A stretch of DNA of 64,000 bases from NCBI RefSeq assembly GCF_037975245.1, contig NC_092571.1, forward strand, positions 16,115,917-16,179,916. The letters run 5' to 3'. The notes beneath the pieces are model-generated. The model searched no databases. It saw only the letters and a program-made list of their open reading frames with translations, and had not been told where the DNA came from. A program made the position numbers and the translations under genes. Below are positions 24,438 through 40,066 of this stretch, piece by piece (position 1 is the first letter of the stretch; the number at the start of each line of letters is the position of its first letter). Source of the DNA: Apostichopus japonicus. Lineage: Eukaryota; Echinodermata; Holothuroidea; Aspidochirotida; Stichopodidae.

Positions 24438-26010
24438 GATGACTTCAGTTTATCTGTTAATGTCAAAGAGCACAAAGGTATGCTTTGGATTAAAGTACCG
24501 TCATATGGGGATATTGGAAGCCACATTGGAAAAACAAACTCATAGGAAAATCAAAATTTACCCTCCATGCATTGCGTGCTGCCTCATTAACATTTTGCAA
24601 AATATACAGTATATACAATATTATCATAACTGAGAGCCGTCCTTACTAACATTGACTATTCTGGAATATAGCCTATATACGATTCGTGCCATCACGTATA
24701 GTGATACTAATACCCGACTTCACGTGTTGTTTGTATGTATTGTGTAAGTAAGTGTGTATGTATGTATGTATGTAATGATAGCGAACCTATAGTCGTCAAT
24801 ACTACAAACGTGCTCATGGCAAAAAAACAAGACGTAAATTTCAGACGAAGTGGTGGAACCGTATAAATGAGAACACGGCAACCAGTACAACTCCGACATA
24901 TATATCCTATATGAATGTGTGTACATATTTACGTCACATTGCGTGACGAACACAGCCACTGTAGAAACAACAAATACTTCAGCTTATTGAAAATCTCAAG
25001 ACCGAAAATCAATAACGTACACGTGCAAACGAAAATGCGCTCTTAGCTTATTTGCATGGTTGGCTCTCCTTACAGTTAATAGAGCGGGAAATGATATCCA
25101 CATCACATATTGTGTGTACATAGCATAAACATATAGGTATATATGCCTCTCTGATCACGTGCTATGAAGTTTGTTGTGTTATTAGCAAAGTAAATAAATA
25201 AGTAAATAACTCCCCCAACCCACCCTACTCAACAACAATAAAGAGTTGTTATGGCCTTCAAAACATGATTATTTCCCCTCCGGAATATCTCTTTAAGCAA
25301 TGTTCACCATTAAAGTGGAAACGACTCAGATTTTATGTTGTGAATTTTTTTAATAAACCATGCAATGAAGCTGTAAGTCACGGCTCATCTCTCACAAACT
25401 ATCCGAAACTTTTCTTTAATTTGGTTTTACTTTTGACGTCCCCACCCCCACTTTTTTCTTGGTTAACGACGCGTTTCTCTGTATCAATATCTTTTTAATA
25501 TCTTTCCAACCGGATGTTAAAGTTAATCAGTTTAGCCTCCAGATATGTTAGAGAATCAATCAATGTTCAATACAATTTCAACTTATAAAAGCATTTTTTG
25601 TGCCAAATTTGCTCTTTTTTCGATTATTATTATTTTGTATTCTCACTTAGAACTGGAATATATATATCATGTTAAATCCATTTCTCTGCCAAGAAGTAAG
25701 TTGGAATGTCGTGACGTGATGTGGAAAAGCTACTCTAAAATATTTTGGCAATTAAGTGTGTAATAATAATAATTGTGTCACAAATGGAATTTATAATTAA
25801 ATTGTGTTTCATAATGTGTTGCAATTTTGTTGTGCTGGGGGTAAAAGGAGGTCACATTGGCAGTTACAGTATAAAAATTAAAATTAAAAAAATAATAATA
25901 ATGTCGTAGCATCCACAGCAACTATTTGGCGAAAGGAAAGTTGCAGATGTTCCAAAAGTTCATAAGAAGATAATATTAGTTGGATTTTGGGATAATATTA
26001 GTTGGATCAA
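24438..26010. other. gene-free stretch upstream of the ten-cysteine gene
   Basis: Presumed promoter side of the minus-strand ten-cysteine gene, but I see no element I would name. A (GTAT)n tract lies at about 24750-24775 and a short duplicated segment (GATAATATTAGTTGGAT twice) at about 25971-26008. Confidence 0.4.
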
Positions 26011-26256
26011 GGAGTGTTAGATCAGTGGATAACGCCGGTGCCTTCCAATCATAATTGGTCCCCAGTTCGAGTCACTCCAAGATTAATGTATGTCGTCTAG
26101 TTACAGAGTTGTTGACAATTGGCAATTTATAATCATGGACGTTAAATATGAATCTAAGAGACTGGCTTCGGTCAGCGTGCGGCTTTGATAAGCCAATGAT
26201 GGCTTCTTCGAGAGTTCCTGCTTGCAGGAGGATCTAAAATACATACATACATACAT
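26011..26256 (+). mobile_element. tRNA-derived SINE, second family, plus copy
   Basis: The head reads GTTAGATCAGTGGATAACGC, a tRNA A-box-like word, with B-box-like AGTTCGAGTCACTCC about 50 bases later. The body continues to GAGTTCCTGCTTGCAGGAGG and ends in an (ACAT)n tail. A reverse-oriented copy with the same head, body and end is at 41535-41785, and the pair defines the unit. Confidence 0.75.
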
Positions 26257-29200
26257 TTTACCTAACACATTTTCAAATAGCAAGGGCATGGATGGTGGGA
26301 CCTTGTGTATATTGTTTATCAACCTTCTTCCACATTTCAACGTCAGTGTATAAAGGAATACAATTTGTCTTTTCTTGACTCTTTAACCTTCCTTCAATCT
26401 TCCTTTCTTACATTCTTGTTTTTCTCAATCGAAGCTAGACTCCGTCTGGGTTTCGTCTCCTGTACATTTATTGACAGCGGTGGGGGTAACTTTCACCAAT
26501 ACCTTTATACTGCAACCGTTTATCTTCTAGTTAAATTTGTGGCGTGATTCAACATATCGGTAAATTTATATAGACAAGATGTAACATTTGAAGGCATAAA
26601 GAGGGGCTTAATAACCACAATCTCAGAGGTATGTCGATTTAGCGTGTGTTAAAACCAGGCGTAGTATCAGTACCACGCGTTCATAGGCTATAGTAAAGTA
26701 CTGAGAAAAAGAACTGGTTATTATTACAATGCGAATATTATGTCACGTATAAATTAGGTTTAAGATAAGCTTTTATCGTCTTAAAGTGAATTAGTTTGTG
26801 TGGCTTAGAATATGTAGACCATTCTTAATATACATGCTAAACTATCTATGATAAGATGATAAGCGTTATGCGAGTGCAGGGTAAACTAAATATATAAATG
26901 GTTGCCAGCAGTGAGGATGCCATTCCCGAAATAATTTTCTACACTTCAAGAACATGTTTCTACTTAAAAGTAGCAGCAAATTGGTTTTGACTACGTCATC
27001 TTCGTTACAGTCATCTTCATCATTATGGTCATTGTGGTCGTTATCGTCATCGTCATCATGATCGTCATTGTAGTCGTCATCGTAGTCGTCATCGTAGTCG
27101 TCATCATCGTCAATTATCATCGTCAGTCGTCATCACCATTATCGTCGTTATGACACTATATTGTAATATATTTTGAGGCACTGTGTGTATAACACCCATA
27201 GAAATTGATGAAGGTCTCCATGGTAACCACGTATACATATCTGAGATATCACCTTCTGAACCATATGTATTATAGGTATTAAACGTGAAATTCAAGGAAT
27301 TACAAAATATGGCTCGCACTGAAGAATATATACTTATTTAATAAGACCTCTCACTCTTGTGTTCTACACCACAAAGACAATTCCTAGAAATGTCACTCTG
27401 TAAAACAGCGTATTCTGACATTTATTATAATCATAGCCCATATGCAGGTCAACACGAGAGAGCAAATCAACAGAGAGTAAGTGCGAATGGAAGCACAGTT
27501 AGTCTTGTGCACCCCCTGGAAATACGCGAGACACATGGAGTGACGCAAACTCGGAAACCAATTACTCCTTATTACACAGATGGAAGCCCTGAAGAGACGT
27601 GGTTGATATCTACATTTACGTGAAACATAACACCGACTTCATTAAATTTCGTCCGGTTATACAGAGAGACGTATCTTGTTAGAGATATTCCAACTAAGAT
27701 ATACCCCCCTTGATAACACGAAGGACTGTTTAATCAAGTCGATGATGCGCGCATGCGTATATAAGCATTGAGCTTTTCTGCCCGCGAAGACGTGCTTTTT
27801 GTCTGTGTGTATATGTGCGTCTCCTTTCCACGGTTGTGTGAAATGCTTCCTGCTGGCGATGAATGGCTTTGCTCTAACTAACAAAAAGGCATTAATGCGG
27901 AAATGGGAAGCTTTTAACATTGTACTCATCATAATTTATCAATATCGTTATTCTTGAAATCAGGGTCTCGCTGTACAGGATTTTGTCGAAGCAATATACA
28001 AGCAAGTGCTTCCAAACCTCGTCTTTTGTGGTCTTTATTCATTACATTGGTAAGAAACATCATGGACTGATTTAAAGAAAAAACAAAATAAATACAGTTA
28101 GGATAACCCATTTCCATTTGACAATAACTGTCTTTTGGTGCATAATTTCGCCTAATTTTCAACATGCTTACCAAACAGATACCTAGCATCGTTGTCAAAT
28201 CATACAATCGCAAATTTGAAGTATCCAACTTTGCTACCTTTTCTTTTATGCCCTTTTTTCATTCTCCACTCAAAGGTCGCTAATAAGCGACTTCACTCGA
28301 CTTTGATTTTTTTTTTATATACACCTTTGTTTTATTGTGTCATCAATAACATGCATACAATAGGCTGCGAACGACTACTGATTCACGTTTTACAGACAGA
28401 CAGACAGACAGACATACAGGTATGTAGGCCGATTTATTAGTAAAGACAAAACATTAGTATACTTGTGAATCTATGGTAAATAGTTTCCACCCACATATCT
28501 ATTTGAAAAGATTTACCCTGTACAAGTTATCGTTTTATTCTTTCACTTTTATATTGTATTCTTTCACGTTTTATTCTTTCACTTCAAACTTATCTTGATC
28601 TTTCATTTTTCAAGACTGACAAAGTAAATTCAGCCATCAACGCATTACAAATAATTTTAATTTCAATGTACAATAAAATAAAATGTATCTTTTGTCACTT
28701 ATCTAAAGCATGATATATAGATATAAGAGCACAGTAGATAGCAAGAGACAGGTAAGTGAGGACAAGTTGTAAAGTATCTTTTAAAAAAGTTACGCATGAG
28801 GATCAGTAAATGTCTATTTTCTTTGTAGAATCATATCTCCTTTTTAATTGATTTCACTGACATCCTTCGACCATCTGTCCCATCAAACCTTTGCCTTCAA
28901 TTCCTCTCGCTTCATTAACATCTAGATCGCTATCCAATGATTTAGAGGTCACGTGATTTAAACCTACCTATTGTCAGTAGCTAACCGACCAATCATGCCT
29001 GTCTTAAGTCAGTTTAAACAAAATCAACGACCGAAAAGGTAATTATGATCACTGCTATCCGTGCGAGTCATCTTCCGTAGATCTAACACTGTTTATATAC
29101 GGTATGGTACACACATACATGCATGTAATATGCACGCAAACTGTATGGCAACGCAATGTAATACTTTAAATTGAATATGGTAATTACTGCAATGGTGGGG

Positions 29201-31070
29201 GGGGGGGTAAGGGGGCTTATAAATAATTATAAAGCTTATTATATAGGATCCTCTGATCGTAAAGGTTGATGCTATGACCTACAATTATTTCAAATATACA
29301 TAGATAAAATATTATACCGTAAATCCTCGTCGGGGTGTACACGCGTGTATCTATAACTATATATAATTATATCCAAACAGCGTAGGAGTTGATACAGATT
29401 TACCTGCTGCATTTTGCTGTCTATATCTTGAATTTGTGCAATGCAATACAATGCAATGCAATTTACACATACGACACAACAAATAATGTACGGTATTCCT
29501 CAAAACCGTATACTGTGTTGTAACCAATATCGTATGCTATCATCAGATTATAACTCGACCACCAGACGGGTTCTGTATCAGGGTTCACTGAGCTTTAGCA
29601 ATTCCTCCCAATAGAATGAGGGAGGATCAGCCCCCCCCCCCACCTCCCATCTCCACTGGCAGACAAAGTATAACAACAAAAAATATGCCCGGTACAATCT
29701 AAACAGTCGAAAGTTCTTTAGGATTTTTTGAAATGTTGCAAAATATAGCACCATTTATGCATCTAAGCACCCTCCATGTCACCAAAACCCTTCAAATGGG
29801 GGAGGGGCCACCCCCTTCCCTTGAAAACATAACATTTAACCCCATTCACCCTTCCCCAGTACAAAAATGGTGGTTGCGCCCCTCCAAGACTTAGAAATAT
29901 AATATAGGCCTAGATGTTTTTTCTTCCTCATATACCTATCCACATTGTGAAAGGTAAAAGAAATCATAAGTTAAACGTTGCACAATTCTAAATCAAACAC
30001 GTCTAAAACGGAGAAGAAATCCTAGTTTCTCAAAATGTGTACACTAAAACGATTTCGTTGACTGTTGTGGCTTTGCTAAAGGCTCACTTGTAACGAAATG
30101 GAAGTCATCATACAGTATTCCTATACACAACAGTATAACCGAAGTGAATCTCTGGTGAGAAGAGGAATATTATTGAAAACAAATCAATCACTTGTGGAAG
30201 GATAGTATATTTGCTCTTCTTTGTTCAAATAATTTGTTTGCTGTAGGGTTGGTTCGTTATTGCCGGGGAATGTATTCCCGAAGTGCAAGGTTGCCATAGG
30301 AAACAAAGCAGTTCTAATAGATTGCTGTAGAATATGATGAAAGTATCACTTCCGCGAATGAGGTGAAATTGGCTATACTTTCTTTTTCTATCATTTTTTT
30401 TGGAAGAACAGTTGCTAAAGCGGAGTGGGCTGGTGGATGTAAGGGTAATGGGGTGGGGAAGGGGGTGAACGCATCCTTTATAAGATAGACAATGCACTGT
30501 TATTCATTCGAAATATATATAATTCGCAGGCTGATTGCCTACATAGCCTACATAATCCTCCTCAATGCTTGAAAAATAAACTGTAATGAAATGCGACCAC
30601 TTTTGAAAACGTTTGACAGTTTTTAAGGATTAGAATTTGGTCACTAGACGTAAAATAATAATTCAGCTGATTTTTTGGAACCAACCCTCCAGTCTCATTC
30701 AGACCTACTTCTAACATTGTTGCTCCAAATCGTGAATAGCTGAACATTAACAAACACTTATGAAAGTGAAAAAAATATCTTTAGGCAATATTTCACACTT
30801 TTCTTTCAAAATATCTAGCCTAGCAAAGGTTTCGGGGAAAGGCGGTTTTAATATATACAAAATATATATCCACATGATACAAGATCAAACATTATATTAA
30901 CAACAAACCTTTCCTTTATGTTTGACAACCCGAATCAATATCTTTTATTATGTGTAGGATTTTCAAAGACTTTTGAGCCAAATTCAAGTACAGTCAACTT
31001 TAGACTATAACCTATGTGCAACATTTATGCGGTTTGCCACGAGAATATACACAATAGGGTATATTTAAAT
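26257..31070. other. gene-free stretch
   Basis: No gene is supportable. It contains a GTC/ATC microsatellite (about 27.0-27.13 kb), a short (GACA)n tract near 28.39 kb and oligo-G/C runs near 29.20 and 29.63 kb. The G/C-flanked repeat that ends near 29.89 kb is related to the one at 5.84 kb. A 27357-27623 ORF has an acceptor-like upstream CAG but no partner exon. Confidence 0.45.
26997..27130. repeat. GTC/ATC microsatellite
   Basis: A degenerate run of GTC, ATC and GTCATC triplets over about 130 bases. Its translation on the minus strand is a string of Asp residues, which is an artefact of the triplet repeat and not a gene. Confidence 0.85.
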
Positions 31071-31405
31071 ATGTCTGACCTGTTACCCCTGTGCTTATGG
31101 TGCTCTCTGATATGCCTGGTTACAGTGAATGGCGGGAGGATAAAAAGGTAAAATGGAATTGTCGTCTGGCAGATAGATTTTTGTCATTACTTGTATTGTG
31201 GTTATATATATTATGTTGTAGGGCGATATTGTATGGAACGCCTTACAGACGCATGCAAAAAGTGCAGGAAAAGGGTAAAGAGATTCCTCGTGCAGGCTCA
31301 CTACGACGTAGAAAGCAGGTTGGGAGAAATTGCTGGAGAGTTCGTATACGGTCGTTTCATAGTATAGGTATAGTTTGGCAAAGGCCGTTCAGGCGAAAAG
31401 TATAA
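31071..31405 (+). CDS. doubtful small secreted-protein gene (signal peptide exon plus candidate second exon)
   Basis: An ATG at 31071 opens 25 codons that look like a signal peptide (MSDLLPLCLWCSLICLVTVN then GGRIK) and run into a donor, AAG|GTAAAA, at 31147/31148. A candidate acceptor (TTATGTTGTAG) at 31221 would give a 74-bp intron. Joined this way the frame continues to a stop at 31405 with an Arg-rich product. Read one base further on, the same stretch instead gives a balanced sequence beginning RYCMERLTDACKKCRKRV and ending at a nearer stop, which looks more protein-like but needs a non-canonical junction or one-base error. I recognise no family. This may be a small secreted or peptide-precursor gene, a pseudogene, or chance. 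Confidence 0.2.
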
Positions 31406-32502
31406 CTCCTCAGGAGACAAAATATACGGTGTTTACCTTGTTCCCTAACCGAGTTTAAGGGAGTAAGCGTAGCCCATGGTGTGGGACATTCAAGGGTGCA
31501 CACTCCCCACCTCTATGATATTTCTACTGTTTCTTGGCTAACCCCATAACAAAACAATGAGTAAGATAGAATATAATTTTAAACTTCTATTTCACTGTTA
31601 ACAAATTAAAGGTGACATTTTTTATGAAAGAGAATAACTTTAAATGTTACTTTCTGTTTGTATTGCGCCTAATGTAAGCAAACAGGAAGGATAAACGATG
31701 TTTAGACAAACAATTTTTATGTAAAGTCTTAACGAATAATATTCTCTGAACTTGAGAAGATTATAATAATAAAATTCCACTCATTCACTAACGAATTATA
31801 GTAGAGACATACTCACATACACAAACAAACAATTACAATTTACTTTCACAATTTTTCCATGGTTCAAGAATGTATATATACCGCAACGTTTGGAGTCCCT
31901 ATAACCATGAGAAGCCGTTCATGCCAATTCCCCGATTAAATGCATCTGTGCATCGTCAGCTGTACATAATTAGGCCATATGCTTTATATCTTATACCGGT
32001 TTACAGCTAGCTTCCTTGTACCTGACGCATCATAATGTAGGGCTTCCTAAAGGCATTACGAATAGATAAACGATATTTTATTCCTCATCAATATACAGTA
32101 ACATGAGACCAGCTTAAAAGGATGGGTATTTCTTTCGACCTAAAACACAATTATTTTGACAGACGAAGTATCTATTCCGTTTGCCTTGTCTTTTTCTCTC
32201 CTAAAGTGGTTCAGTTTTCGCGACAGATCGAGGCTAATTTTCGGGTGTACTTTGAAGCTGATGCTACCGTTATTAACCATCAATTACATTAAGCCTAACA
32301 AAGGGTCAGTTAAAATTGAATCGCAGTTACTTTCAAGAATGCGATCAATTATGAAACAAAACCGTCGAAGATTCAGCCATTAATGGTGGTTTAACGTTCC
32401 GGGCTGTCTGCCGATTGGTGTTGGTGTATATACAAAAGATATCGAAAGAGTTGGGTTTAATTGGATTCAGTGTAGAACAATCGTATTTCTGTTGGGATTA
32501 AA

Positions 32503-32605
<103 letters not shown>

Positions 32606-32918
32606 TTGCTCAAATCGTTGATTCGTCAACTTAACATTGATATATCCCTATAGCCAAATTAGAAAGTGATAATTCTGTTTCTTGTCAATGGATTTTCAGT
32701 ACTTCATGCATCAAAGAACAACCGAGATGATGAGGGTGGTTGTGGTAAAGTCCCGTCGGATGACGTCGAGAGAAGGGAAGTGATGGTAGGGGGGGGGGCA
32801 GACAGATCGGAACCGAAAGCGCGAGCCATCCATTCCAACCAATCACGAACAGTTTCTGTTTATCTCATATATTAGCATATACGAGATGGCAAACTTGTGA
32901 GTTCACTACTATTGGCCT

Positions 32919-32957
32919 CAATATATGGTAATATTTGTACCAAATTACCATATATTG
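32919..32957. repeat. perfect short inverted repeat
   Basis: Two 14-base arms, CAATATATGGTAAT and ATTACCATATATTG, are perfect reverse complements separated by 11 bases. No gene adjoins it, so the role, if any, is unknown. Confidence 0.7.
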
Positions 32958-34353
32958 TCGTAGATTTTTCCCACAACGTCGGCCTACTTTTCACAAGAAT
33001 TTGAATATTCGATAATCGGAATAACTTGTCGAATGTTTCGTCTTGTGTGTGTGTGTGTGTGCGTTTGTTTTTCTATCCGACCGAGGACTTAAACAAAAGA
33101 ATTCCAGGTCCTCGGTTGTGATTTCTAAAGAATCACCACGTCCTCGGAAGAATTCTATTGTATGGGGTATTGTTAAGGTTAGGGTACGTGGATTTGAACA
33201 ATGGAAAATACAATGGGGTCCTCGGTCTGAAAGTTAACAAAAATCTAGGTTACATATATACAGGAGGAATACGTATACTACAAAACGAAAATCTCACAGA
33301 AACGAACTTACACAGATACTGTAGTTTTAATTTATATATCCATATACACCACATATATGTCACTTAAACGCATCCGTATTGGAAGCTTCAATATTATCTT
33401 ACGTAGATAGTCTAACCTAACATATGGTTGCCCGAATTTCAACTTGAAATCATCGTCAGGTATACACAAAGAAGAGCAGGTATATATTTCATATGAAATA
33501 TTTAATTCTGTGGTGATTCAATAAAAAGTCACAGATGAAAAAGTTTCGCTTCGACGCGTCAATTTGTATTGCAGGTTTTTCATTTTATTTTATTTAATCA
33601 ACGCATGGATGAATATATATTTTGATTAAGTACACTGACCTCGAATTATATCTTCAATAATTCAATCATTTAGCTTAAACAAAAGGTGTTTGACCATATC
33701 ACGGGAGGGAATCTTGCAGCTACTGCCAGTATGTCGAAATGAAACTTATATTGAATCTCTCTCTGTATTAAAGTTATTAACCCGTTAATATAAGAAGCTC
33801 ACCCCCCCCCCCCCCACATTGCCAAGTGGACTGTCCTGAAGGGATAATCGTTGGCAATAAGGTGCTAAAAATAGCCACAGCCTTGTATTTCTGATTTTAC
33901 CTTTAGGAAAATACTCCACATCCATGGTGGTATTATAATGGTTCTTTTCGGGTCGATAATGAACTTGAGTTCGTATACTCATATTATGTTTAACACTAAC
34001 ACAGCTTAATGTTCCTGTTCCTATCAGTGGTCAAAAACACAATGTGATGATCAGTGGTAAATTTTGGACGAGTACATTTATTCATAAACGTTACCTTCTT
34101 GGTTAGGTTTAGGTAGATTGAAGTGCATTTGTTGATTGAAGACAGGTAATAGAGGTATAAAGTATAAAGTATAACTGAAATGTATAATGGTTATTCTTCT
34201 ATAATGCTATATACTCGGCGCATGACGCGCTTCATACACACATTGCCCCCGAGACGCATATTTCTCTGCATATACTAAGTACAACAACTTAATGTCACAT
34301 ACGCTCGTAGGCATTTCTACCTCTCACATCGAAACCAATGGCACGTCAATGCA

Positions 34354-34483
34354 TATAATTATATATATATATATATATACGGTATATATATATATATACC
34401 ATATATATATATATATATATGGTATATATATATATATATATACCATATATATATATATATATATATACGGTATATATATATAC

Positions 34484-34532
<49 letters not shown>

Positions 34533-34545
34533 ATATATATATATG
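34354..34545. repeat. palindromic (TA)n tract with spaced CGG/CCA interruptions
   Basis: A TA dinucleotide run is broken at near-regular intervals by ACGG, ACCA and ATGG words, so adjacent segments are reverse complements of each other. The translated ORFs with alternating Ile-Tyr are artefacts. Confidence 0.9.
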
Positions 34546-35340
34546 ACATGTGGTTTGAAGTTTCAGTCGGTATGGTTCGGAAAATCTGAAATGGTCTTCC
34601 AAATTTGTACAAATGATTCCGAAACGAAATGTAGATACTGTTAAGTGCATGGATTGCAACTCGTTTTAAAGTGCTACCCGTACAAATCATCTCGGATTTC
34701 CTTCAATTGCTGCAGGTTAGCATGATAAGTACCCTTCTTCCAGGCAAAAAATAATCATACGGAATACTTTTTCTACTATTACTATTGAAGGATAATGATA
34801 AATGGAGATAACAGGACGAATTTCGTGGAAATGTTCATAAATAAAGTATAGCTATAGTAGGCCTATATATACTATGCCCAAAGTGTATATATCATAAAAG
34901 TATCAACAAAATATTTCATATTTTAGTGAATTGGTTTTTCATTTCAATATGACAAATGTATAACAAATGAAATTTTCCAGTATCGAAGTTAACCATGCAC
35001 ATTAATAATTGTGAGACTATTCTTTATTAAAAATGATTATAATGATTATTTTGTATTTAGTTTGCTAACAGCAAGTACTATCTGCTCTATAATATGATAA
35101 ACCCCATTTTCCCCCTTTCACTTGTTAATAAAGAATGCGCAATTTCATTGGGTATATTCCAGTAAGATGTCTCCAGGCGTCACAACTCATTCACTTCTGT
35201 AAAAACAGTCAGTGATATGTCCTTGAATTTTATATTAGGAATGCTTTTCACGATGGAGACTTTTTCTATACGGTGAAGTGACATAAATATGGTGCTTCCT
35301 AGTTATAACTCAAAGTAAGATTGATATTGATTATACTAAA

Positions 35341-35588
35341 CAAGCACGGATCCGGGGGGGGGGGAGGAGGGGCGTCGGGGGTACATATCCCCATTTTCAA
35401 CCCCACCCCCAAAAAAATCAAAGTAGTTGCTAGGACAACCTTGCCTAATAATAGAGCTAATTTATAGGCTAAATTTGACTTTTTTCTTTATGTGAGAGGA
35501 CCCCCACACCCCGCACTCTACACGGGAGCCGGCTTCAAGGACCCCAGGGCCACACCCACTTGTTTTAAAACTCCCGGAGCAGCCCTTG
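35341..35588. mobile_element. possible hAT-like MITE
   Basis: The left end CAAGCACGGATCCGGG and the reverse complement of the right end CAAGGGCTGCTCCGGG match at 12 of 16 positions. The left end leads into an oligo-G run, as in the proven hAT-type copies here. Flanks ACTAAA and ACTAAG are similar but offset by one base, so the duplication is not certain. Confidence 0.4.
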
Positions 35589-35949
35589 CACTAAGACACT
35601 CTCCTATAGAAGTTTAGAAACAAAGTATAATGATTATAAAGGGGTTTCAATATTTCATCGGTCAGACACTTTTTTTTCTAACTAGTACTGTATCAATTCA
35701 TTACTATAACATTAATAAATTATAAATATTAAATTATAAACATTCACATGTGCCGATATTGTATATGAGCATTCAATATCATAAGGTGTACCATTCAGAA
35801 GGCATTTTAAATGCAATACAGGTGATTAACCGTTTCATTAAAGAGATGTGTGAAATATATTGATTTTAACGTTTTGTTTTACTCTCGACTTTTTGTTTAG
35901 GCCTTTATCTTATATTAAAAGAAAACCGTATATTGCATGTGAACCAATA

Positions 35950-36185
35950 CATACTGCGACAAGCCTTTGGTATCAACAACAACGCGGTTTCTTCCACCTA
36001 ACCAGTGGAGTTGGTATCAACAACAACAACACCCCCCCCCCCCCCCTCCAAACCGTGTGATGGAGTTGGTATATCAACAACAACACACTTTCCTTCCCCA
36101 GTGGAGTAGGTATCAACAATAGCGAATAAATTTCTCCCTTCTAGACAGTGAAGTTTGGTATCAACAGCAACACACTTTCTATAGC
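35950..36185. repeat. degenerate minisatellite, unit about 55-60 bp
   Basis: At least four imperfect repeats of the theme GTGGAGTTGGTATCAACAAC, each followed by an ACAC-containing and pyrimidine-rich spacer. One unit contains a C run near 36.03 kb. The repeats differ by substitutions and indels, so the array is old. Confidence 0.75.
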
Positions 36186-36913
36186 CTAGAGAGTAGCCTA
36201 AATCTACAGGACTTGAAAAGACTGGAAAATTAAAAAGACATTTTTCTTGAACTGAACCAGACGAGTTGCATGAACAATGAACTAGACTCTGTCTGCAGTG
36301 GATTCATGGAAAACAATATTAAATATATTCTTGATTCTGTAATCAGTGAACAACAATAACGTATAGTTCTTGATCATAAACTGCAGTGACGTGCGCGGAA
36401 TTTCGAAGGAGGGGGGGGGGGTTAAATTTTAAAACCCTGCGACTGATTTATGAACGAGACAGCAACCTTTGTTGAAAGTACAGATGCAGTTTAAGAGTTT
36501 GATAAAGTATAGGCTGTGTGGCACTTGCGTCATTGAAGGCGATTCCCATTTAGTTGGGTCTGGGGTCAATATCCCACCAGGAAATAAAAAAAAGTCAAGT
36601 TTATACGTCAAATGGTGCAGTCAGGCGGTTTTAAGGCAATCAATAAGCAAGGAAATGTTTCCACCGTAAAGGCCTTTTAAAATGATAAATACTCCTTTAC
36701 AAACAAAAAGCAGGATGAAAAACAGCGAGGAAAATAGGAAGTGGATTCTAATTAATTTGAGAAACAAATTCCATTCGTATCATCTGTTTTGAGAACAAAA
36801 AAATGCATACACAGACATGAAGATGAAGTCACGTCATTATTTATGCGACAGTTGATTGATGTGATCGAAACAGGATCACGTGATCACAAAATTGATGGGA
36901 CGATGCATGGCGC

Positions 36914-36954
<41 letters not shown>

Positions 36955-36955
36955 G
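36914..36955. repeat. (TA)n microsatellite
   Basis: About 40 bases of TA dinucleotides with a single GTA interruption. Confidence 0.9.
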
Positions 36956-37027
36956 GAGCCTACCTTAGGTCGACAGTTACATTGACTTACACACTAAATT
37001 TAATCTAACCCTAACCCTTTTTTCTAG

Positions 37028-39803
<2,776 letters not shown>

Positions 39804-40066
39804 CGGAGACGGATCCAGGAGTTTAAAAAGGCGTTATGTGACTGTGGGACCGTTGAGCGGACACCCATGTATAGGGGAGGGGGTCTCCCCAGAAAAGAAA
39901 TGCGAAAAGGGTGCATTCTGGGTCGATAAATTAGGGTCTGTAATAAGGTGCACAATGTCACGTGGTTGTGCTAATAACTTTACTTATAACTTTAGTTGTA
40001 TGGGCTTGAGGAAGGTGGCTGCATACCACCCCCCCCCCTCCTCCCCAATCCCTGGATCCACGTCTG
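39804..40066. mobile_element. inverted-repeat element, possible MITE
   Basis: The ends CGGAGACGGATCCAGG and CCTGGATCCACGTCTG share the inverted core GGATCCAGG and both end in C/G. The interior carries a G-rich tract near the left and a C run near the right. CTTA lies directly outside both ends (39800-39803 and 40067-40070), but the 8-bp flanks do not match, so the superfamily is open. Confidence 0.45.

Larger units (their letters stand above)
34546..36860. other. gene-free stretch with repeats
   Basis: No gene recognised. It includes the candidate element at 35341-35588, the minisatellite at 35950-36185 and an oligo-G run near 36.41 kb preceded by CAGTGACGTGCG, which may be another isolated element end. 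Confidence 0.45.

Noticed and set aside
26866-27120. Asp-rich minus-strand ORF
   Set aside because: It is the translation of a GTC/ATC triplet repeat, with no signal or partner exon.
27357-27623. 88-codon ORF with an upstream CAG, possibly a terminal exon
   Set aside because: Residue composition is reasonable, but no upstream exon, homologue or domain could be found.
34292-34690. ORFs of 74-114 codons encoding alternating Ile-Tyr
   Set aside because: They translate a TA microsatellite; the same applies to 37066-37380.
37001-37020. CTAACCCTAACCC, like interstitial telomere repeat
   Set aside because: Only two units, beside a TA tract; a similar short word near 38.27 kb shows this occurs by chance here.
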